Translations under genes and position numbers: made by a program | Source of the DNA: Shewanella sp. OMA3-2 | GTDB taxonomy: Bacteria; Pseudomonadota; Gammaproteobacteria; Enterobacterales; Shewanellaceae | Direction of reading: 5' to 3' | Assembly: GCF_021513195.1 (NCBI RefSeq) | Contig: NZ_CP090974.1 | Span: 62,001 to 126,000 of the forward strand | DNA: 64,000 bases | The notes under the pieces: model-generated | Databases searched by the model: none | What the model saw: only the letters and a program-made list of their open reading frames with translations | What the model was told of the DNA's origin: nothing | Shown: in pieces, positions 27,309 through 37,451 of the stretch | How positions within the stretch are numbered: the first letter of the stretch is position 1 | Layout: each line of letters opens with the position of its first letter

Positions 27309-28142
27309 CTATTTAGCCAGCGCGGGAGCAATAAAACGATTATGCCCTAACACAGGCATTTGTTGGCGAATTTCTGTTATTTGTTTTAAATCTATCTCGG
27401 CTTGCACCCAACCTAAACCTTCTGGCAGTTCGGCAATGATTTTACCCCAAGGGTCAACAATCATGCTGTGGCCCCAGGTTTCACGGCTACCTTGGTTATG
27501 TTGGCCCCACTGCCCTGCACCCAGCAGATAACATTGAGTTTCTATCGCCCTAGCCTGTAACAATACTTGCCAATGCGCCTCTCCAGTCACTTTAGTAAAG
27601 GCTGAAGGTAATGCAATGATATCGGCTCCAGCTAAGCGCAGCGCGCGAAACACATCGGCAAAACGAATATCATAACAAATGGCTAAGCCAACTTTACCAA
27701 AGGGAGTGTCGACAACCGTTATACGAGATCCCGGATGAAAGGTATCACTTTCGCGGTAAGTCTTAGTACCATCGGCAACATCTACATCAAATAAATGCAG
27801 CTTATCGTATGATCCTAGAGTCTCACCACTGTCACTGAACAAGTAACTGCGACTATAAACTCTATGATCATCTGCGCGCATTGGAATGGTTCCGGCGACC
27901 ATATAAACCTGATGCTTTTTAGCTAAATCGGCTAATGCTTGCTTAAGCTCTCCGTTGTCATCAGTGCCCGCATATTGTAATTGTTGCGACTCATGACCGC
28001 CAAACAACAAACTGCATTCAGGTAACACTACCAGCTGCGGTTGTGAAGGCTGTCGAGGTAATAAATTAAGCTGCGCGTTGATAAAAGCCAGATTGGCTTG
28101 AACGTCTCGACTGCTTTGACACTGTAACAAACTGATTTGCAT
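27309..28142 (-). CDS. Nitrilase-superfamily carbon-nitrogen hydrolase
   Basis: A 277-residue amidase with the Glu-Lys-Cys triad visible: Glu in LPECSLLFGG (near 43), Lys in YDKLHLFDVD (near 114), Cys in GLAICYDIRF (near 153). It belongs to the Nit/omega-amidase-like branch; related proteins hydrolyse deaminated glutathione or alpha-ketoglutaramate. The start ATG 28142 has AAAGGGAC upstream and lies inside the yhdP coding sequence, overlapping it by 77 bases in another frame. Conserved position between yhdP and tldD. Confidence 0.92.
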   Translation of the reverse strand: MQISLLQCQSSRDVQANLAFINAQLNLLPRQPSQPQLVVLPECSLLFGGHESQQLQYAGTDDNGELKQALADLAKKHQVYMVAGTIPMRADDHRVYSRSYLFSDSGETLGSYDKLHLFDVDVADGTKTYRESDTFHPGSRITVVDTPFGKVGLAICYDIRFADVFRALRLAGADIIALPSAFTKVTGEAHWQVLLQARAIETQCYLLGAGQWGQHNQGSRETWGHSMIVDPWGKIIAELPEGLGWVQAEIDLKQITEIRQQMPVLGHNRFIAPALAK

Positions 28143-31100
28143 AACTGTCCCTTTTCAAATATCGCAGATTACTGACATTAACACCAGGGGCGGTTAATGA
28201 TTTATCGCCGGTATCGCTTTCTAATTTAGTGTCAGCGTCTTTGGTGGCTGGCGCTTGAGGCACGGTAATATTCGCTTTATCCGTTGATGACGGTTTCTGT
28301 GCCGCTTTATCATTGGGAGCAGCATCTTTAGCACTCGGAAAAATACCCTTTTCACGTAATATCGATTCTGGAATAACAATCTCTTTGCTTTTGCGCTCTA
28401 GCTCTTGTAACTCAGGGTTATCCATAGTGCCGTTTAAGCGAAATCGAATTTCAGAAATAATCTCAATGACAGGCTCTAATACTTTGGTCAGGGCGAAAGC
28501 GCCAATCCCTAATGTCCATGCACTGGTACTTAAAAATACCACGGTTGGTACACTGGATGCCAACTGAGGCATAAAGCGGATGTCGTAATTTAGACTTTGA
28601 GTGGTTAAGTCTGTGTAGCCGCGCACTTTCATGTTACCTGCCACAGCATCCATTTCAGTGTCGGTGGTTTGAACCACGCCATCTTTAATGTCTAAATTAC
28701 CGGTAAAACTATTAAAATATAAACCTGAGCCAAACACATCTGAGAAATCAAATGACAGTTTGCGTAAAATAGAATCTAGGCTGAACAATGAAAATATTCT
28801 CGCTCCTTTGTCACTTATTTCAGATAAATGCCCTTTACCCATATCAAATTTAATCTTGCCATTTAGGGTTTCAAGCGAAAAGTTATAAGGTGCACCTTGC
28901 CATGAAAAATCACCCACCAATCCTAAAGGTGCATCTTGTAAACCCGGATTAATGCCTAACATAGTCGATAAATCATCAAATTTATCGGCATTTAATTTAA
29001 CATCAAATTGGGTCATAGTGCCTATGCTATTTTTTGTCCACGCGCCTTTCGCCTGTAAACTAACATTAGACACAGGATGCGTTAATGACACAGTTTGAAA
29101 GCGATAGCCTTGATCATAAGGGTTGGCTTGCATTTGCAGATGACCTAATTGCATATCAAACACTTTAAAGTCGTCAACATCAACAGCCAGCGGTGGCAAA
29201 CTATCAAGTAAAGTGTCGGGGCTATATTGTGCATCTTGGCTGTCTTTTACTGCGGGTGATAAATGCAGTTTATCTGCTACAATTTTCAGCCCTTGCTCAC
29301 GCCAGTTTTTATAAAAATCGACTCGGCCATCAAACTGGGTAGAGGTGACATTAAATCGCCATACTTCATCTACCGGATTGGCTATCACTTTTAGCTGTTC
29401 AAAATTTTGTGCCAACAAATTGAACTGACTAATACTGGCATTAATTTGTTTCAAAGTGGGAAAAGTAGACGGTGATACTACCAATGGGCGACTTGGGTTT
29501 AAATTTGGGGCAGAACTCGCATTAGCATTAGCGTTTACTGCAGCATCGGCGTCAGATGCAGTAAACCCGCTAATAATTGGCAACCACTCGCTAAAATTGG
29601 CTTGCTTAATGTCAATATGAATTGTGCCATCTTGCTGGCTCAATTTGTCACCAAACTTAAAGTTTCGGCCTAACATTAAGTCATAAAACGGCAATGCGCT
29701 ACCGTCTTTATTACCTAAGCCCCCCCAAAACTCCGCTTGGTTACCCAGCTTAACATTCACGGTAATTTGTTTGTTATCACCCGCTATGTTCGTCGACAGT
29801 TTTTGCGGCTGTTCAACTGTTTTAGCAAAGGGAGCGGGTAACGAAAAACTGACCCCTTGAAGGTCTGTTTCTGCTTGGGCTCGCAAACTATAACCTTGAT
29901 CACCAAACATCATCCTTAACTGGCCAGCCCAATCAAAATCACCTTGGTAATAGTCACTCAGTGGATGATTAAAAGATGCAGGTAAAGAGGCAATATCCAC
30001 ATGCCCGCTAAAGTCGACGTCTAACGCTAACTGACGGCCTTTTTCTTTAGTGGCAAAGCTAAATTGCAGCGGCTGACCAAACAGCTTAGCTTGTAAGTTT
30101 TTTCCTGTGACTAAGTTATTTTCAAAACTTAAATCACCGTTAACTTGGGTTAAGTTAACGCCAGGGTGGCTAATAAACACCGGATTATTATCGAAATAAA
30201 CAGCGCCTTTAATTAACGGTTTTTCACCTTTAAATAACGGGATCGACAAATCCAACAAAGTATTAAGATCTTGCTTTACTTGTACGACCGCAAGAGTGGA
30301 ACCTACACTGGATTTTAGGGGTGAGGCATTAATAACTTGCACTGCCGCTTGTGCGTCCATCAGTAAATCAGCTTCGACCCGCAACAAAGACTTAGCGCCG
30401 AGTTCAGGGATCCACACTTTAGCGCCATCAACAGCGACTTGACCTAATTGACCTGAGTTAATCGTGAGGTCCATTAGCTTATTTTCAAAAAAAGCATTTA
30501 AATCTAATTGCTTTACCGCAGGCCAATCGGGCTGAAACTTAAACTCTGCTTGGTTAATATTGAATTCAGCTTGAAATACCCCGTCAAAATCCACATAGGG
30601 ATACCGATTAAACGCGCCTCGCCACAGCACATTCGCCTGTTCAATATGCCCTGCCTGTAACCCACTTTTCAAATACTCGACCAGATTGGGTGACATCGCC
30701 ATTAAAGGAAAGTAATAACTGGCTTTAGTCACATCGGTAATATCAAGATTAGCCGCTAATGCCATATAAGGATTATCGGCAAAATGAAGGTTAAGCGCTG
30801 CCTGTAAACGAATATCATCATTATAAAATGTAATATTGGGTGCAGTTAAGCGCATATCACTTAAGTTAAAACTAACCGATAACGCCTGACCTGTTAACTG
30901 TAAAGGCTGATTAAAACCACCTGCGAAATCAATTTTGTAGTCTTGCTCGGGCAACTCAGCCTTGAGGGTATTATTTGCCCAAGACAAATGTAAATCAATA
31001 GGACTTAACCCTGGCACCTGCTCAAACGGTTGCCATGCTAGCTGACTTAGGCTGGCTGATGCCACCCAAGGTTTATCTTTGGCTTTATAAAGCTTAATAG

Positions 31101-32343
31101 GGCCTATATCGCCCTGCACATTAGTATCACGCCACAGCAACACATCGTCATGGCCTACGCTGGGGATCAACGGTAGTAACGGGGCAAGATTATTTAAGTT
31201 AATTTTATTCAGTTGACCAAATAATTGCGCATTGTGATACGCCAGCGATAAGCTCAACTCAGGCCAAGTTTGTTGATTTGACTCTATCACTAACTGATGA
31301 CTTTGAACCTGCCATCCTTGAGGGGTATTTAGCCAGGTGAGTAAACCGTCTTTAATATCAAAGCGTTGTGTACTGGGGGCTGCAACTGCATTCTGCGTTA
31401 TATCAGACGCTTTATCAGGTTGTGTATTCGATGCTACATCGATACTGATGCCTGAGGATACTGGAGTGTTAGGGCGTTTATCATCCCACTCTAGCCAACT
31501 TGGTTTAAATATTAGCTGGCCATCTTGAATATTACGCTGGGCAAAACTGAACCAAGCTTCAAAATTAACTACGCCCTGAAAACTGATATTATCTAAATCG
31601 CTTGATGGATTGATATGTCTTGATGCCCACTCTCCGATATCGAGTGCGGCGGCGGCAATATAAATATCACCCTTTATCGATTCTGGCTTATAGCCATTAC
31701 CTTGTAATGCAATTTGTAATGATAGCGACTCTTTATCAGATGCTTGATCATCAACAAATAAACTCCCTTCGCCCCAGTGCTCGTCGCCTTGATTAAGCCA
31801 AACGAGGTTTTCAATAAAAATAGGCCGAAATTGATGTAAAGAACTGTTCAGTTGTACCGAAACATCATTAACAGAAAAGTGACCTAATTGTTCGAGTAAA
31901 AAAGCATACAACCAATCCATATTGGTTACAGGTGTGGATGAGGTGGCTTGATTGGATAAATTATCGACATCGATTGCGATACGGACTTTATCAAAGCTAA
32001 CTGTTTCTATTTGTGGCGCTAATGTCAGTAATGATTGCCAAAAATCGAGTTTGATATTGACCTGTTCACTGACTAAGGTCATCGGCAGATTAGCTTGCGG
32101 TGGTAACACCAAATTAGTGACAGTTAACGCTGGACCATAGGCTTGCCATTTTGCTGACAATTCCTCCATCTGTAGCGTTACACCATAGTTTTTTTCCACG
32201 TAAACCAGTATTTCTTGGCGCACCTCTGGAATATGGGGCAATAAGCCACGGATAAGACTGACACCCAGCGCAAAAAGTACTAACAAAATGGCTAATACTT
32301 GTAAGCTGGTGCGTCCAATCGTTGTTAAACGTGCTAACCACAC
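28066..32343 (-). CDS. yhdP: YhdP, AsmA-like envelope lipid-transport protein
   Basis: A 1425-residue protein with one N-terminal membrane helix (about residues 15-33) and a very long periplasmic part made of AsmA/DUF3971-like beta segments, ending with the AsmA_2-type block (GKIKFDMGKGHLSEISDKGARIFSLF) near residue 1180. YhdP, TamB and YdbH are large bridge-like proteins implicated in moving phospholipids to the outer membrane. It starts with GTG at 32343, sharing one base with the rng stop. The C-terminal 120 residues are low-complexity (Lys/Asp/Ala/Pro) and extend 77 bases into the nitrilase gene, which is unusually far. Confidence 0.93.
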   Translation of the reverse strand: MWLARLTTIGRTSLQVLAILLVLFALGVSLIRGLLPHIPEVRQEILVYVEKNYGVTLQMEELSAKWQAYGPALTVTNLVLPPQANLPMTLVSEQVNIKLDFWQSLLTLAPQIETVSFDKVRIAIDVDNLSNQATSSTPVTNMDWLYAFLLEQLGHFSVNDVSVQLNSSLHQFRPIFIENLVWLNQGDEHWGEGSLFVDDQASDKESLSLQIALQGNGYKPESIKGDIYIAAAALDIGEWASRHINPSSDLDNISFQGVVNFEAWFSFAQRNIQDGQLIFKPSWLEWDDKRPNTPVSSGISIDVASNTQPDKASDITQNAVAAPSTQRFDIKDGLLTWLNTPQGWQVQSHQLVIESNQQTWPELSLSLAYHNAQLFGQLNKINLNNLAPLLPLIPSVGHDDVLLWRDTNVQGDIGPIKLYKAKDKPWVASASLSQLAWQPFEQVPGLSPIDLHLSWANNTLKAELPEQDYKIDFAGGFNQPLQLTGQALSVSFNLSDMRLTAPNITFYNDDIRLQAALNLHFADNPYMALAANLDITDVTKASYYFPLMAMSPNLVEYLKSGLQAGHIEQANVLWRGAFNRYPYVDFDGVFQAEFNINQAEFKFQPDWPAVKQLDLNAFFENKLMDLTINSGQLGQVAVDGAKVWIPELGAKSLLRVEADLLMDAQAAVQVINASPLKSSVGSTLAVVQVKQDLNTLLDLSIPLFKGEKPLIKGAVYFDNNPVFISHPGVNLTQVNGDLSFENNLVTGKNLQAKLFGQPLQFSFATKEKGRQLALDVDFSGHVDIASLPASFNHPLSDYYQGDFDWAGQLRMMFGDQGYSLRAQAETDLQGVSFSLPAPFAKTVEQPQKLSTNIAGDNKQITVNVKLGNQAEFWGGLGNKDGSALPFYDLMLGRNFKFGDKLSQQDGTIHIDIKQANFSEWLPIISGFTASDADAAVNANANASSAPNLNPSRPLVVSPSTFPTLKQINASISQFNLLAQNFEQLKVIANPVDEVWRFNVTSTQFDGRVDFYKNWREQGLKIVADKLHLSPAVKDSQDAQYSPDTLLDSLPPLAVDVDDFKVFDMQLGHLQMQANPYDQGYRFQTVSLTHPVSNVSLQAKGAWTKNSIGTMTQFDVKLNADKFDDLSTMLGINPGLQDAPLGLVGDFSWQGAPYNFSLETLNGKIKFDMGKGHLSEISDKGARIFSLFSLDSILRKLSFDFSDVFGSGLYFNSFTGNLDIKDGVVQTTDTEMDAVAGNMKVRGYTDLTTQSLNYDIRFMPQLASSVPTVVFLSTSAWTLGIGAFALTKVLEPVIEIISEIRFRLNGTMDNPELQELERKSKEIVIPESILREKGIFPSAKDAAPNDKAAQKPSSTDKANITVPQAPATKDADTKLESDTGDKSLTAPGVNVSNLRYLKRDSYANQFVTVSKQSRRSSQSGFYQRAA

Positions 32344-33833
32344 TACATCATCACCACATCATATTTATTCTGGGTGTACAAAGGTTCATTTTGCAGGCGA
32401 ATACGTTTACCGATATACACTTCAAGCTCAGCTAATAAATGACTTTCATCACCACTGAAGCTCATATATACCGCTGGTGAACAATACAATAAAAACTCAT
32501 CTGCCTTGTATGCTCGATTGAGACGAATGATTTCTCTGAAAATTTCATAGGAGACGGTTTCTACGGTTTTCATTGACCCTGTGCCTAAACACGCAGGGCA
32601 CTCCCCACACACCACATGCTCTAAGCTCTCGCGGGTGCGTTTACGGGTCATTTCCACCAGGCCAAGCCCTGAAAAACCACTGACACTGGTTTTTACTCTG
32701 TCTAACGCGAGTGCGGCATTTAAACTTTCTAATACCCGAGCTTGGTGATCACTACTCAGCATATCAATAAAATCGATAATGATAATGCCGCCTAAGTTCC
32801 GTAACCTGAGCTGCTTAGCGATAGCTTGAGTGGCTTCAAGATTAGTATTGAAGATAGTTTCTTCAAGATTGCGATGCCCAACAAATGCACCGGTATTAAT
32901 GTCGACGGTTGTCATGGCTTCAGTTTGATCGATAATCAAATACCCGCCGGATTTAAGCTCAACCTTACGCCCTAAAGCCCGCTGAATTTCATTTTCAACA
33001 TCGTACAGTTCAAAAATAGGCGCTGGACCTTCATAAAGCTCAATTTTTTGCGCAATTTCAGGCATAAACTCCTGTGCGAATTGCTGTAGCTCCGCAAAAG
33101 TGCGTCTAGAATCGACTTTAATATTGTCAAGATCCGTGCCGACAAAGTCACGAATAATGCGCACTGGCAAGGCTAAGTCTTGATACAGTAAACACGCACC
33201 TTTGCGCTTACGGCGCTCACTGACTTTGGCCCACACTCGACGTAAAAAAGCCGCATCTTGCGCCAGTTCGTCTTCACCTATATTTTCAGCCGCGGTGCGA
33301 ATAATAAAACCGCCATCTTCATCGACATAGGGTAAGGTAATATTCTTCAGGCGGGCGCGTTCCTCCTCAAGCTCAATCCGTTGTGATACACCCACATGGC
33401 TTGAACCTGGCATAAAGACTAAATAACGTGACGGTAAGGTGATGTCTGTGGTTAACCGAGCCCCTTTGGTGCCAAGTGGATCTTTAACCACTTGCACCAT
33501 AATATCTTGACCCTGGCGGACAAGTTCAGCGATATCACGCACGACAAAGTTGCCTTTTTCAACATCGGCAACACATTCGGTGTGTGGCACTATGTCTGAG
33601 GCATGTAAAAAAGCGGCTTTATCTAAGCCAATATCCACAAAAGCGGCTTGCATGCCGGGTAACACTCGGCTGATTTTACCTTTATAGATATTACCGACCA
33701 AACCTCGCTTCATGCGGCGTTCAATATGCACTTCTTGTAACACACCATGTTCAATTAAGGCTACGCGCGCCTCTGTTGGTGTGACATTTATCAGTAATTC
33801 CGATCCTTTCTTACGCTGTGCTTTGATATTCAT
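32343..33833 (-). CDS. rng: Ribonuclease G
   Basis: A 496-residue endoribonuclease of the RNase E/G family that matures the 5' end of 16S rRNA and helps in mRNA decay. The S1 domain (GNIYKGKISRVLPGMQAAFVDIG) is at about residues 46-68. The catalytic aspartates lie in TTVDINTG and IIIDFIDM. The Zn-link CGECPACLGTG is near 414. No long C-terminal scaffold is present, so it is RNase G and not RNase E. It lies between maf and yhdP as in many gammaproteobacteria. Confidence 0.97.
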   Translation of the reverse strand: MNIKAQRKKGSELLINVTPTEARVALIEHGVLQEVHIERRMKRGLVGNIYKGKISRVLPGMQAAFVDIGLDKAAFLHASDIVPHTECVADVEKGNFVVRDIAELVRQGQDIMVQVVKDPLGTKGARLTTDITLPSRYLVFMPGSSHVGVSQRIELEEERARLKNITLPYVDEDGGFIIRTAAENIGEDELAQDAAFLRRVWAKVSERRKRKGACLLYQDLALPVRIIRDFVGTDLDNIKVDSRRTFAELQQFAQEFMPEIAQKIELYEGPAPIFELYDVENEIQRALGRKVELKSGGYLIIDQTEAMTTVDINTGAFVGHRNLEETIFNTNLEATQAIAKQLRLRNLGGIIIIDFIDMLSSDHQARVLESLNAALALDRVKTSVSGFSGLGLVEMTRKRTRESLEHVVCGECPACLGTGSMKTVETVSYEIFREIIRLNRAYKADEFLLYCSPAVYMSFSGDESHLLAELEVYIGKRIRLQNEPLYTQNKYDVVMM

Positions 33834-33951
33834 AAGCCACCAGTATTCAGGTCACATGCTTGCTCTTGTTCAATTTAATGATGAATAAGAGATCCCATGA
33901 AAATTTAAAATAATTTGTGTGTTATCGCTGTGCGAATCATTACGCTAATAG

Positions 33952-34542
33952 CTAGATTAACGCTTGAGCCATTAGCTGCATTAATTGTCGTGTTTCCACT
34001 AACGGCAAGCCAACAACAGCAGAATAACTGCCTTTAATTGACTCGACAAAACAGCCTCCAAGTGCTTGAATGCCGTAAGCTCCGGCTTTATCCATTGGCT
34101 CTTGAGTGGCGATATAAGCATCAATTTCTGCATCGGTAATATGGCAAAAAGTCACATCGGTAACACAAAGTCGACTATACGCATGTGTACCATCGGTCAT
34201 TGCTACACCTGTCATCACTTGATGGGTATGACCTGAAAGTTGTCGTAAAATATGTTTAGCATCAGCTGCATTTTGCGGTTTACCTAAAATCTTTCCCTCA
34301 AGTACCACAGACGTATCAGATCCTAACACCTTGGCATCGGTTAACGTTGGCACTAATAGTAAACCTGCTTGCGCTTTTTCTAGCGCAAGACGAACCACAT
34401 AATCTGCAGCAGGCTCGTTCGCTAGTGGGGTTTCATCAATATCAGGAGACACTTGCTCAAAGGAAAAGTCCGCAATTGAAAATCCGGCCTGGGCAAACAA
34501 TTGTTTTCGTCTAGGTGAAGTAGAAGCTAAAACCCAAGTCAT
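33952..34542 (-). CDS. Maf-family nucleoside triphosphate pyrophosphatase
   Basis: A 196-residue house-cleaning enzyme of the YhdE (dTTP/UTP) type. The motif [11 protein letters not shown] begins the protein, [15 protein letters not shown] is near 95, and [14 protein letters not shown] is near 149. It hydrolyses non-canonical or excess NTPs and is linked to septum-formation control in bacteria. Between mreD and rng. Confidence 0.94.
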   Translation of the reverse strand: MTWVLASTSPRRKQLFAQAGFSIADFSFEQVSPDIDETPLANEPAADYVVRLALEKAQAGLLLVPTLTDAKVLGSDTSVVLEGKILGKPQNAADAKHILRQLSGHTHQVMTGVAMTDGTHAYSRLCVTDVTFCHITDAEIDAYIATQEPMDKAGAYGIQALGGCFVESIKGSYSAVVGLPLVETRQLMQLMAQALI

Positions 34543-34621
34543 TTGAATTATACTCTCTTTAAAATCAGGCTCTAATGAACAGCTACAGTATCAAAAAATC
34601 AATTACGTTAACATGAACCAA

Positions 34622-35113
34622 CTAGTGTACTTTATACCTACGGCGAACATTTCTGAGTATCCAAAATACCCACCACCAAATTAGTACGCTTGAAAATGCG
34701 GGTAAAAACATATCTGTTTTGAAAGGAGTTTTGCCAACAAGCACATACTCAGCCCAATAAACCACAAAATGATAGATGCAAATAAAGACCGCTATAAGCA
34801 GTGTTTGTTGCCAGCGGGGAAAATTACGTAAGCGTTGAAAATGTAGCACGACCACATAAGTTACAAGTGCGAACGCTAACCCCCGAATCCCTAAAGTTGC
34901 ACCAAGTAATACATCTAGTAATACCCCTAATACCCAGGCAGTCAAAATACTATAACGATACGGCAATGCCATTGCCCAATATATCATGACCATCAACAGC
35001 CAATCGGGACGCCATGCAGCAACTACATGTGGCAATGGCATAATTTGGAACATCATGCCAATGAATAAAGTAATCCAAACGACCACACGGCCATTGGGTA
35101 TGTGAGCACTCAT
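34622..35113 (-). CDS. mreD: Rod-shape-determining protein MreD
   Basis: A 163-residue inner-membrane protein with about five hydrophobic helices (WITLFIGMMFQIMPLP at the start, LLDVLLGATLGIRGLAFAL in the centre). A membrane part of the elongasome, linking MreB/MreC to wall synthesis. Overlaps the mreC end by 4 bases. Confidence 0.96.
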   Translation of the reverse strand: MSAHIPNGRVVVWITLFIGMMFQIMPLPHVVAAWRPDWLLMVMIYWAMALPYRYSILTAWVLGVLLDVLLGATLGIRGLAFALVTYVVVLHFQRLRNFPRWQQTLLIAVFICIYHFVVYWAEYVLVGKTPFKTDMFLPAFSSVLIWWWVFWILRNVRRRYKVH

Positions 35114-36138
35114 TGTCTCACCTCTGTGGTTGACTGTGCCTGAGTTGATTGCACAGGAGTAGATTGTGTTTGAGTTTGTTGTGCTTGATTAGGCTGCACT
35201 TCGCTTGAAGGTATATGCTGCGTCCCGTTAACGGAAGCTGGATCGACAGCCCCTGAATCAATCGCCGCATCGACACCATCATTAATACTATCAGGCTGTA
35301 AAATAGGCCAAAAAGGTTTATCATCAACTTCACCAGGCCAGATTAATAACACATAACGGATACGATCCAAAGCCGCTAACGGTTGAGCAGTTATGACTGA
35401 ATAACTCTGGCCATCATCCCGTGACACTGCCGTCACTCTGGCAACAGGGTAGCCTTCAGGAAAACGGTTACCGAGCCCAGAAGTCACCAATAAATCACCT
35501 GCAATAATATTGGTACTTTTTGCCACATGGCGTAATTCAATTTCATCAATGTCACCAGTACCATTGGCAATAGCACGTACATCATTACGAGTTACACGCA
35601 CTGGGATACCATGGCTAGTATCTGAAACTAATAGCACCCGACTGGTTAACTCACTAACCTCGATGACCTGACCAACAACCCCTTTTGCATCAACGACAGG
35701 CTGCCCGACAAAAACACCGGTTCGTTGACCATGATTAAGTACCACCAACTGACGAAATGGGTCGCTAGCAACTTCCATCACTTCTGCAACCACTTTGCGT
35801 GAGTCCATATGTACTGGCGATCCTAAAAGTGCTCTTAAACGAACATTTTCTTGGCGTAAATGTTCAAAACGTTGTAAACGCTCTGACATCAATAATTGTT
35901 GATCCATTAAAATTTTATTTTGTACCGCCAGCATATTGCGGGTAGCAAGAGCCTCTGCAGACCAATCAAGCATCATGCCGGGGACATTGGCTAAATATTG
36001 TAATGGACTTAATAAAGAGGAAAGGGATTGGCGCACAGGCTCAAGGCGATCGTTGCCTACAAATAATACCACCGACAAAATAATGGCCAGTGTCAGACGA
36101 AATTGATGGGAAATACCACGAACAAAAATTGGTTTCAT
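35110..36138 (-). CDS. mreC: Rod-shape-determining protein MreC
   Basis: A 342-residue protein with a single N-terminal membrane helix (about 14-30), a coiled coil (about 65-110), and the beta-rich MreC domain (VVAEVMEVASDPFRQLVVLNHG onward). The last 45 residues are a Gln/Thr/Ser low-complexity tail. MreC organises periplasmic elongasome enzymes. It is preceded by mreB with an 81-base gap containing paired segments that could act as an attenuator. Confidence 0.97.
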   Translation of the reverse strand: MKPIFVRGISHQFRLTLAIILSVVLFVGNDRLEPVRQSLSSLLSPLQYLANVPGMMLDWSAEALATRNMLAVQNKILMDQQLLMSERLQRFEHLRQENVRLRALLGSPVHMDSRKVVAEVMEVASDPFRQLVVLNHGQRTGVFVGQPVVDAKGVVGQVIEVSELTSRVLLVSDTSHGIPVRVTRNDVRAIANGTGDIDEIELRHVAKSTNIIAGDLLVTSGLGNRFPEGYPVARVTAVSRDDGQSYSVITAQPLAALDRIRYVLLIWPGEVDDKPFWPILQPDSINDGVDAAIDSGAVDPASVNGTQHIPSSEVQPNQAQQTQTQSTPVQSTQAQSTTEVRQ

Positions 36139-36219
36139 AAAAAATTAGGCGGCAAAGCCAAATAGTCCTTCTTGCCAATGGCCAAAAGCTAATACACTTC
36201 GCCGCTTAATGAGGGATGA

Positions 36220-37272
<1,053 letters not shown>

Positions 37273-37451
37273 TCAGGCCTGTATTCTGTGAAGTCAGAAG
37301 AAAGAAAAATCAGCTAACTTTATCAATCACACCCACAATCCACAAGACCGAGAGGGTTAACAATTGCTAATCTGACTATATTTTTTTAAAAAGAGCCCTT
37401 AAATAGGCTAAATGGTCCAGTGAAAACAGTAAATCGACACATTAAGCGTCT

